Assembly: GCA_035542775.1 (NCBI GenBank)
Contig: DATKKX010000273.1
Location: 1 to 6,831, forward strand
Reading direction: 5' to 3'
Length of the DNA stretch: 6,831 nt
DNA from: DATKKX01 sp035542775
GTDB lineage: Bacteria; Planctomycetota; Phycisphaerae; UBA1845; UTPLA1
Part shown: positions 1-4,870 of the stretch, in pieces
Layout: each line of letters starts with the position of its first letter
Position numbering within the stretch: position 1 is the first letter of the stretch
Made by a program: the position numbers and the translations under genes
The notes under the pieces: model-generated
What the model was told of the DNA's origin: nothing
Databases searched by the model: none
What the model saw: the letters and a program-made list of their open reading frames with translations, nothing else

Positions 1-1
1 C

Positions 2-379
2 GGCGGGCAAACGGCGGAGCGGGTCAACATCGGCAATGAGTCCGGCCTGGTGATCTGCCTCGTGCCGGGCAAGGTGGATCTGAAGACCGCGCCGATTTGG
101 TTCGGCACGCCTCAACTTCCGGAACAGGTGGACGCCGCCACGATCAAGAAGGAGCGCGAACTGGCGGAGAAGGCGGGCATCAAGGCCTTCGACGCCGCGA
201 AGATCAATCCGGCCACGGAGAAGGGCGGCAAGCGACTGGAGGCGCGCGACCGGGACGAGTTGCGCCGCAGCCTGGCTCCGCTCGTCGTGGAGTACGCGCC
301 GAAGGAACAGGATCTGGTCAAGGCGCTGGAGACCATCCCGGAGCCGGCACCGGCGCCGTCCCCGGTGCCTCCGAAATGA
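2..379 (+). CDS. C-terminal part of an unrecognised protein with a proline-rich tail (5' end outside window)
   Basis: The reading frame is open from the left edge (frame starting at base 2) to a TGA at 377-379, giving 125 residues. A GTG at 50 could be a start, but the open frame upstream of it (GGQTAERVNIGNESGLV) reads as protein, so I treat the gene as cut by the window edge. The visible part has a short hydrophobic, beta-like stretch (SGLVICLVPG), then a charged, probably helical Lys/Glu/Arg-rich segment (IKKERELAEKAG, RLEARDRDELRR), and ends in a low-complexity Pro/Ala tail (EPAPAPSPVPPK). No catalytic motif or membrane segment is visible, and I do not recognise the family. A 31-codon piece of it (bases 197-291) has a 92% identical relative at 3931-4025, so it probably belongs to a paralogous family in this genome. 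It is convergent with the Clp N-domain gene. That it is coding is well supported; its function is unknown. Confidence 0.75.
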   Translation, partial: GGQTAERVNIGNESGLVICLVPGKVDLKTAPIWFGTPQLPEQVDAATIKKERELAEKAGIKAFDAAKINPATEKGGKRLEARDRDELRRSLAPLVVEYAPKEQDLVKALETIPEPAPAPSPVPPK

Positions 380-513
380 TGGCCTTCGGTCGGGACATTG
401 CCTCCAGCGAAGGACCTTGCAACCCCTGGCAGGAGTATGCGGACGGTCTTCGCTCACGAGGCGGCTTCGCTCGGCGTGTTGTCAAGAGTTGAGGCGCGTC
501 GGCGATCCCGATT
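380..513. other. Convergent intergenic spacer with weak hairpins
   Basis: The 3' ends of the + strand gene (stop 379) and the - strand Clp_N gene (stop 514-516) face each other here. Two inverted repeats are visible. CCTTCG (383-388) pairs with CGAAGG (408-413) across a 19-nt loop. GGCGAT (501-506) pairs with ATCGCC (518-523), with an alternative inner CGATT/AATCG stem (509-513/517-521) that overlaps the stop codon of the - strand gene. Neither is followed by a T-tract, so a rho-independent terminator is not demonstrated; they may simply cap transcript ends. No further gene is supported. Confidence 0.35.
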
Positions 514-1230
514 TCAAATCGCCGAAGCGCGGGTGACCCGGTCACTGACCCAGTTCGCGTCGACGCCTTTCTCGGCAAGCATTTGCGTCACGAAACTGTC
601 CGGATCGCGCAGGATCGCCAGCAGCAAATGTTCGTCCCGAATTTCCCCGTGGCCCAAGCGGTTGGCGGAATCAACCGCCATGATCAAGCGGCGCCAGAAC
701 TTGGGCGAGCGGAATGCCTTGGTCAATTCCTGCTGGTGGATCCATTCAAGGGAATCGTGGCCGCTGGCGGGAGCGGAGTGATCCTCGTACGAGCTGGAGC
801 GCAGGAGCGTGAGCACTTCTTCACGGATGGCATCCAGGTTCACGCCGCGCTGGGTCAGCACTTTGGCGGGAATGTTCTGGCCCTCACGGAAGATACCGAG
901 CAGGAGGTGCTCGGTGCCCACATACTTGTGGCCGAGCTTGCGGGCCTCGTCGATGGCGTAGGTGATCACTTGTCGGGTCTCGCCTTTCTGGGCCATCTTG
1001 GTCTGAAGGATCTGTTTCTGGCCGGGCTCAAGCAGCTTGTTGATATCGGAGCGGAAAGTCTCCAGGTCGATGTCCATGTTTTGCAGGACAAGCGTGGCGA
1101 CGCTTGAGCCCATCGACAGGATGCCGAGCATCATGTGGACTGGGGCCAGGTAGTCGTGATGGAGCCGAATGGCCTCCTGGTTCGCCAGAGCCATAGCCCT
1201 TCGGGCTCGATCGCTGAATCGTTCGTGCAC
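514..1230 (-). CDS. Stand-alone Clp N-domain protein with three Clp_N repeats, no ATPase domain
   Basis: This 238-residue protein starts MHERFSDRARRAM, like the N-terminus of ClpC. It contains Clp_N repeats at about residues 4-68, 85-143 and 176-232, each with the signature helix-turn (VHMMLGI, TEHLLLGI, DEHLLLAI) followed by the V/L..L...G(V/I) element. No Walker A/B or AAA+ module follows, so it cannot be an unfoldase by itself. In ClpA/ClpC the N-domain (normally two such repeats) binds adaptors and substrates. A free copy could compete for or deliver clients to a Clp machine; that role is inference. The start is GTG at 1228-1230, with an AAAGGGA ribosome binding site 6 nt upstream (1237-1243). 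It lies 67 nt downstream of the EF-G gene on the same strand with no evident promoter between, so co-transcription is likely. The third repeat is separated from the second by a Ser/His-rich linker (about 145-160). The protein is predicted cytoplasmic; no signal peptide is seen. Confidence 0.88.
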   Translation of the reverse strand: MHERFSDRARRAMALANQEAIRLHHDYLAPVHMMLGILSMGSSVATLVLQNMDIDLETFRSDINKLLEPGQKQILQTKMAQKGETRQVITYAIDEARKLGHKYVGTEHLLLGIFREGQNIPAKVLTQRGVNLDAIREEVLTLLRSSSYEDHSAPASGHDSLEWIHQQELTKAFRSPKFWRRLIMAVDSANRLGHGEIRDEHLLLAILRDPDSFVTQMLAEKGVDANWVSDRVTRASAI

Positions 1231-1236
1231 TGGTGT

Positions 1237-1243
1237 TCCCTTT
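1237..1243 (-). promoter_or_regulatory. Ribosome binding site of the Clp_N gene
   Basis: AAAGGGA on the - strand, 6 nt before the GTG at 1230. It decides for this GTG start, which also matches the conserved ClpC-like N-terminus (M.ERF..RAR). Confidence 0.6.
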
Positions 1244-1297
1244 CTGAACCGCGGCGGGCAGGCTCGCCAGCCGAAAAACGGTGCGCCAACGGTCCGA

Positions 1298-3412
1298 TTA
1301 TCTCCCGGTCATGCCGCCGGACTTACCGGGCTTGGCCAGTCTGGCGGCCTCGACAATCTCCATCTGCACGGCTGACGGTGTCCGCTTGTACTTCAAAAAC
1401 TCCATGGTAAACGTCGCCTTGCCTTGGGAAAACGATCGTACATCGGTGGCGTAGCCGAACATCCCGGCCAGCGGCACCTCGGCGTCGATGATGGTCAGTG
1501 GTCCGCGGTGCTCCGTGCCAATCACGAGGCCGCGGCGGGCGGACAAGTCGCCGATGATCGAGCCCTGAAACTCGTTGGGCGTCTCGACCTGCACTTTCAT
1601 GATCGGCTCCAGCAGGGCAGGCCTGCTGGCCAAGAAGGCCTCTCGAAAGGCGTCCCGGGCGCAGATTTGAAAGGCCATATCCGAAGAGTCGACGGCGTGC
1701 GACGAGCCGTCCTCCAGGATCATCTTCACGCCAGTGATGGCATAACCCGCAAGCGGGCCCTTGGCCAGCATGGACTGGAAGCCGCGATCGACGGACGGAA
1801 TGTATTCCGTCGGGATGCGGCCGCCGAAGACATCGTTCACGAATTCGTAGCCGACCTCGTGCCCCTCCGGCAGCGGTTCGAGCTTCCCGATGACATGGGC
1901 GTACTGCCCGGCGCCTCCGGTCTGCTTCCTGTGCTTGTAGTTGTACTCCACGATCTGCGTGGGGGTCTCGCGGTAGCTGACCCGCGGCTGGCCGGCGACG
2001 ACCTCGACCTTGTATTCCCGGCGGATTCGCTCGCAGTAGATCTCCAGGTGCAGCTCGCCCATGCCGGAGATGATGGTCTCGCCGGACTCGGGGTCGGTGG
2101 TGACGCGGAAAGTCGGATCCTCCCTGGAGAAGCGGTGCAGGGCCTTGGAAAACCGGTCGCGGTCGGCGGTGCTGGCCGGAGCGACGGCGAGGGATATGAC
2201 CGGGTCCATGATGTGCATGGATTCCATGGTGTAGTCGATATCGTCGGCGCAGAAGGTGTCGCCGGAGATGCAGTCGATGCCGACAACGGCCACGATGTCG
2301 CCGGCCGCCGCGGAGTTCATGTCCTGTCGCTCGTCGGCGTGCATCCGCAGGATACGGCTGAAACGTGAGGGCTTTCGGGTGCGGGAGTTGATGTAGCGTT
2401 CGCCTCGAACCATCTTGCCCTGGTAGATTCGCATGAAGGTGAGTTGGCCGAAGCTCTCGTCGACCAGCTTGAAGGCCAGAGCGACAAGCGGCGCATCGGG
2501 ATTAGCCTCGACGGGCACCTCGGCCTCTTCGTTGTTCATATCCAGGGCGAACATTTCGCGGTCCAGGGGCGAGGGCAGGTAGCGAAGCATGGCGTCGAGC
2601 AAGAGCTGGACGCCTTTATTGCGGTAGGCCGAGCCCATCAGCACGGGAGTGATCTGCCCGGCAATCGTGCCGCGGCGGATGATGGTGTGAATGAGATCTT
2701 CGGGAACGGGCTTTTCCTCGAGCATAATGGCGAGGAGTTCGTCGTCATAGAGGCTTAGGGTATCGAGCATGCCGATACGGGCGTTCTTGGCGTCATCGCG
2801 CAGGTTTTCGGGGATGTCCTCCCAGCGGACGCGCTCGCCGTTTTCGCCGTCGAAGTAGGCGGCTTTCATGGTGATGAGATCGACGAGGCCCTCAAAGTCG
2901 CTGCCCAAACCGATGGGCAGTTGGAGTTGGAGGGTGGCCAAGTCAAGCTTCTCCTCGAGCCCCCTGATGACGTTGACAGGATCAGCGCCGCTGCGATCGA
3001 GCTTGTTGATGAAACAAATGCGGGGGATCTGGTAGCGCTTCATCTGGCGGTCGACGGTGATGGACTGGGACTGCACGCCGGCGACGCCGCAGAGGACGAG
3101 AATGGCGCCGTCAAGGACGCGGAGGGACCGTTCGACCTCGACCGTGAAATCCACGTGGCCGGGGGTGTCGATGATGTTGATGTCGTGCTCGTTCCAGTGT
3201 ACGCGCGTGGCCGCGGAGGTGATGGTGATTCCGCGCTCCTTCTCCAACTCCATGTGGTCCATGGTGGCGCCGTCGCCGTCTCCCTTGACCTCGCTCATCT
3301 TGTGGATGCGCCCCGCGTAGAAGAGGATGCGCTCGGTGAGGGTGGTCTTGCCGGAGTCGATATGGGCGGAGATTCCGACGTTTCGCAAACGACTAAGCGC
3401 GGAGGCGTTCAT
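1298..3412 (-). CDS. fusA: Elongation factor G, mitochondrial EF-G1-like (spdEFG1-type) GTPase
   Basis: This is a ribosomal translocase GTPase acting in the cytoplasm. Counting from the Met at 3412, the protein is 704 residues, the usual EF-G length. GTPase motifs are G1 AHIDSGKT (16-23), G2 RGITI (60-64), G3 DTPGH (82-86), G4 NKLD (136-139) and G5 GSA. Domains II-V follow, including the domain IV signature GGAGQYAHV and a closing MEFLKYKRTPS in domain V. Several choices match mitochondrial EF-G1 rather than standard bacterial EF-G: HIDSGKTT instead of HIDAGKTT, MELE before the G2 loop, GGAGQY instead of GGRGQY, and NKLDR. This is the class called spdEFG1 (translocation) as opposed to spdEFG2 (recycling). 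The start is uncertain. Met at 3412 fits length and homology but lacks a Shine-Dalgarno. Met at 3457 has GGAG 9 nt upstream. The open frame reaches Met 3568, but the extra codons lose the GC-rich third positions and contain a palindrome. The gene is first in a probable two-gene unit with the Clp_N gene. Confidence 0.93.
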   Translation of the reverse strand: MNASALSRLRNVGISAHIDSGKTTLTERILFYAGRIHKMSEVKGDGDGATMDHMELEKERGITITSAATRVHWNEHDINIIDTPGHVDFTVEVERSLRVLDGAILVLCGVAGVQSQSITVDRQMKRYQIPRICFINKLDRSGADPVNVIRGLEEKLDLATLQLQLPIGLGSDFEGLVDLITMKAAYFDGENGERVRWEDIPENLRDDAKNARIGMLDTLSLYDDELLAIMLEEKPVPEDLIHTIIRRGTIAGQITPVLMGSAYRNKGVQLLLDAMLRYLPSPLDREMFALDMNNEEAEVPVEANPDAPLVALAFKLVDESFGQLTFMRIYQGKMVRGERYINSRTRKPSRFSRILRMHADERQDMNSAAAGDIVAVVGIDCISGDTFCADDIDYTMESMHIMDPVISLAVAPASTADRDRFSKALHRFSREDPTFRVTTDPESGETIISGMGELHLEIYCERIRREYKVEVVAGQPRVSYRETPTQIVEYNYKHRKQTGGAGQYAHVIGKLEPLPEGHEVGYEFVNDVFGGRIPTEYIPSVDRGFQSMLAKGPLAGYAITGVKMILEDGSSHAVDSSDMAFQICARDAFREAFLASRPALLEPIMKVQVETPNEFQGSIIGDLSARRGLVIGTEHRGPLTIIDAEVPLAGMFGYATDVRSFSQGKATFTMEFLKYKRTPSAVQMEIVEAARLAKPGKSGGMTGR

Positions 3413-3627
3413 GGGATTACGTGCTCGCTGAGGTCTCTCGCCAGGTACAACGGCCATGTCTCGATGCTCCGAAGACGCGGCTGCCTGTTCTGGTCCTGAT
3501 GACGCGTTCGCGAACGCGTTTGCAGGATGATCCTTGCCGCCGACGGATCGGCGACCTTTCGTTGCCATGTCTCCCTGATGAAGGGGGGATGACCGACGTG
3601 CGGTATCTGCATCCAGACGCAGCCGAA
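3413..3627 (-). promoter_or_regulatory. Probable 5' leader of the EF-G transcript
   Basis: This stretch lies between the inferred transcription start (about 7 nt past the -10 box) and the Met at 3412. It is open in the EF-G frame as far as 3568, but codon third positions are mixed (many A/T) and the encoded residues (for example ANAFANASSGPEQAAASS) look non-conserved. It contains the 18-bp palindrome listed separately. If translation starts at 3457 or 3568, part of this stretch is coding. Confidence 0.4.
3494..3527 (-). promoter_or_regulatory. Perfect 18-bp palindrome inside a longer hairpin upstream of EF-G
   Basis: ACGCGTTCGCGAACGCGT (3502-3519) is identical to its reverse complement. It is flanked by TCCTG (3494-3498) and CAGGA (3523-3527), which also pair, with only 3 nt on each side unpaired. 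As RNA it can fold into a 7-bp stem with a CGCG loop on top of a lower 5-bp stem; as DNA it could be a dimer binding site. It sits about 110 nt downstream of the inferred EF-G transcription start. Function is inference. Confidence 0.45.
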
Positions 3628-3633
3628 TTCATT

Positions 3634-3662
3634 ATGATATCTTAAAGGTCGGCTGCTGTCAA
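3634..3662 (-). promoter_or_regulatory. Sigma70-type promoter for EF-G and the Clp_N gene
   Basis: On the - strand a perfect -35 box TTGACA (3657-3662) is followed by exactly 17 nt and the -10 box TATCAT (3634-3639, 5 of 6 consensus bases), in a locally AT-rich stretch. Transcription would begin near 3627, upstream of all three candidate EF-G starts. This is the best promoter match on the - strand of the window. Confidence 0.7.
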
Positions 3663-3930
3663 AGAACTCAAGAAGCCCATCGGCGCATCGGGGCAGCGCA
3701 GCAACCGTCTTATTTTGGCGGCACGCTACGGCCGGAGGGACGTATAAGGACTTACAGCCACGATCGACGATCGATTGTCACCGTTCGGGCGGGGGGTTCC
3801 AAGACAAGGGACGTGATCTAACGGCCAATGTGGCAGTCTGTTATGGCGATCGCCCGACTGTTCGTCGACATTTCGCTCCTTGAGCGGGGCTTGCCATGCG
3901 TGACCATGGATCAGCCCTGAACCTCACGTT
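3663..3930. other. Intergenic stretch without a recognisable gene
   Basis: No reading frame here shows a family motif or a convincing start. Small symmetric words are present: CGATCG-A-CGATCG at 3761-3773 and GGCGATCGCC at 3845-3854. I assign no function to them. Weak similarity to the left-edge gene may continue a few bases left of 3931 with an indel. Confidence 0.4.
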
Positions 3931-4025
3931 GCGAAGATCCAGCCGGCCACGGAAAAGGGCGGAAAGCAACTGGAGGCGCGCGACCGGGACAAATTGCGCC
4001 GCAGCCTGGCTCCGCTTGTCGTGGA
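3931..4025 (+). pseudogene. Fragment of a paralogue of the left-edge gene
   Basis: These 95 nt align without gaps to bases 197-291 with 87 identities (92%). In the same frame they encode AKIQPATEKGGKQLEARDRD... against AKINPATEKGGKRLEARDRD..., with three substitutions in 31 residues (N to Q, R to Q, E to K). Five of the eight base differences fall in third codon positions, and three of the six changed codons are synonymous. This suggests the copy comes from a paralogous gene that diverged under coding constraint, not from a recent duplication of the neighbour. Similarity stops abruptly at 4025/4026, where sequence belonging to a gene on the other strand begins. No start or 3' part is present, so it is a broken remnant, even though the frame stays open to about 4251 through unrelated sequence. 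Confidence 0.75.
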
Positions 4026-4030
4026 CGAGG

Positions 4031-4182
4031 TGATGGGTCGTGCCGGTGGTGCAGACCTCGCCGCCGTTGGGGCTCGTCACGGTGATGGTGGGCGTATCCG
4101 CGAGGGCATTGGCACTCGAAACCGACATGGCGGCGACGATTATGGCCGCCGAACAAAAGCGGCAAAGCTACTCAGATCTCAT
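4031..4182 (-). pseudogene. Truncated secreted-protein gene: signal peptide plus 'SPNGGE' Ig-like domain start, with in-frame stop
   Basis: An ATG at 4180-4182 has a strong GGAGG site 7 nt upstream (4190-4194). It reads MRSE, then TAG, then in the same frame LCRFCSAAIIVAAMSVSSANALA followed by DTPTITVTSPNGGEVCTTGTTH. This has the shape of a signal peptide (hydrophobic core CSAAIIVAAMSV, Ala-Leu-Ala before Asp). The first strand of a Kre9/KNH-like Ig domain follows, whose usual form is ITVTSPNGGE.W..GTTH.I.W; here the Trp is Cys and the ITW is lost. From about 4030 the sequence switches to the antisense of the paralogue fragment at 3931-4025. The gene is therefore interrupted twice: by a nonsense codon at position 5 and by a recombination junction about 38 residues later. 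An internal ATG at 4128 would bypass the stop but discard most of the signal peptide. The intact gene would have made an exported protein; its function cannot be told. Confidence 0.6.
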
Positions 4183-4189
4183 CTTCTTT

Positions 4190-4194
4190 CCTCC
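4190..4194 (-). promoter_or_regulatory. Strong ribosome binding site of the broken secreted-protein gene
   Basis: GGAGG on the - strand, 7 nt before the ATG at 4182. It is the strongest Shine-Dalgarno match noted in the window, and it precedes a frame that stops after four codons. It marks the true start of the ancestral gene. Confidence 0.6.
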
Positions 4195-4221
4195 ATTAGA
4201 AACAGGCGTATGCAATATGAT

Positions 4222-4248
4222 CATGCCCGGCCGTGCCACCGGGCGATG
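4222..4248 (-). promoter_or_regulatory. Hairpin between promoter and start of the broken gene
   Basis: GCCCGG (4225-4230) pairs with CCGGGC (4239-4244) across an 8-nt loop. CAT/ATG (4222-4224/4246-4248) extends the stem past a one-base bulge. It would lie at the very 5' end of a transcript from the promoter-like site at 4256-4264. It has no T-tract. Role unknown. Confidence 0.35.
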
Positions 4249-4255
4249 TGAAACC

Positions 4256-4264
4256 ATCATACCA
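4256..4264 (-). promoter_or_regulatory. Possible extended -10 promoter of the broken secreted-protein gene
   Basis: TGGTATGAT on the - strand gives an extended -10 (TGn plus TATGAT, 5 of 6) about 74 nt upstream of the ATG at 4182. There is no good -35 hexamer at 16-18 nt, so this rests on the extended element alone. Confidence 0.35.
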
Positions 4265-4307
4265 GAAATCCCCCCATTGCGTAACTCTTGCCACGAGAGA
4301 AAGCGCG

Positions 4308-4348
4308 AGCGCATAAAAGCGCCCACCCGATCCGACCACCGGGTGGGC
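4308..4348 (-). terminator. Hairpin with short T-run, probable terminator
   Basis: GCCCACCCG (4321-4329) and CGGGTGGGC (4340-4348) form a perfect 9-bp GC-rich stem with a 10-nt loop. Read on the - strand, the stem is followed by GCTTTTATGCG, a short T-run, which is compatible with a weak rho-independent terminator. On the + strand no T-run follows. It would stop read-through coming from the rsmD-nucleotidyltransferase side before the broken gene. Similar GGGTGGGC hairpins can also be dispersed intergenic repeats, so a repeat element is the alternative. Confidence 0.5.
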
Positions 4349-4870
4349 TACGCCCAACGAGCGGGCGAGCCGATTCGCTCGTTGAACGGCGGCATGGTGG
4401 TATGAGGCGCGTCCTCTGTCAAGTGGCGCGATTGCACCAGCCGTAAGGTGATGCTGGGGCGGACTTGCACTGGCGGGAGAACAGGCGGGAGGGCTAGTGC
4501 CCTTATGGGCAGCCTGCCTTGGATGGGAGGGGAGGCCTTGATCCGCGGGGTTGCCGACGAGGGCGTCGGCACCACTGGCCTGGGGATCGATAGCCTGTCT
4601 TGTGTCTTATCGAGAGACCACCTCGATACGGGTGCTTCGGCCGCATGGCCAAGGTAGGCTATCGCGCGACGCCGTGTGCATCATAACTCCATGTCATATA
4701 GGCGGTTCGTTTAAGCAGGTTCCGATTGCCAGGCTGGAAAGGTGAACACACACGGCCGGACGTGATACGACAGCTGCATTGACTTCCTACCAGTGCTGCC
4801 GGAGCACTCTGTGACGGTACCGGCCGGTCAGCCACATTTGCCTGGCAGACCGGCCATGGGGAAGCAGGTC
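4349..4870. other. Gene-poor stretch rich in inverted repeats, possible structured RNA or degenerate repeat
   Basis: No reading frame here carries a recognisable domain, and the longest have no good ribosome binding site. The stretch contains several exact or near-exact inverted repeats. GCACTGGC/GCTAGTGC (4467-4474/4493-4500) pairs with one G-T pair. GGGC/GCCC/GGGC (4491-4510) gives two mutually exclusive stems. GCCGACG-AGGG-CGTCGGC (4553-4570) is perfect. CGATAGCCT/AGGCTATCG (4588-4596/4656-4664) encloses a perfect TATCGAG/CTCGATA hairpin (4608-4628) and a small GGCC/GGCC stem (4639-4650). AGTGCT/AGCACT lies at 4792-4808. I do not recognise a known RNA family. Confidence 0.35.
4822..4855 (-). 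terminator. Long hairpin just past the nucleotidyltransferase stop, 3'-end element
   Basis: GGCCGGTC (4822-4829) pairs with GACCGGCC (4848-4855). After a single mismatch, GCCA (4831-4834) pairs with TGGC (4843-4846) around an 8-nt loop. This gives 12 base pairs with one mismatch, starting 15 nt downstream of the stop codon at 4871-4873. No T-tract follows on the - strand, so it is either a T-less terminator or a 3'-end stabilising structure for the rsmD transcript. Confidence 0.45.

Noticed and set aside
501..523. Hairpin at the end of the Clp_N gene as a rho-independent terminator
   Set aside because: A 6-bp stem without any following T-tract; it overlaps the stop codon, so I left it as a weak structure only.
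1424..2368. 314-codon + strand frame opposite EF-G
   Set aside because: Antisense of conserved EF-G domains; its Gly/Val/Asp/His-rich composition is typical of a shadow frame.
3761..3773. CGATCG-A-CGATCG symmetric word as an operator
   Set aside because: Short, no gene start or promoter next to it, and self-complementary hexamers arise easily at this composition.
3845..3854. GGCGATCGCC palindrome resembling a HIP1-type repeat
   Set aside because: Single occurrence and only 10 bp; not enough for a repeat family claim, and HIP1 is a cyanobacterial feature not supported by the rest of the window.
3994..4251. + strand frame continuing the paralogue fragment to a stop near 4251
   Set aside because: Similarity to the left-edge gene ends at 4025; the rest is the antisense of the signal peptide and RBS of the other pseudogene, so it is an accidental read-through.
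4448..4657. 69-codon + strand frame in the repeat-rich stretch
   Set aside because: No ribosome binding site at usable spacing, no recognisable domain, and it runs through several strong inverted repeats; open frames of this size are expected by chance at this GC content.
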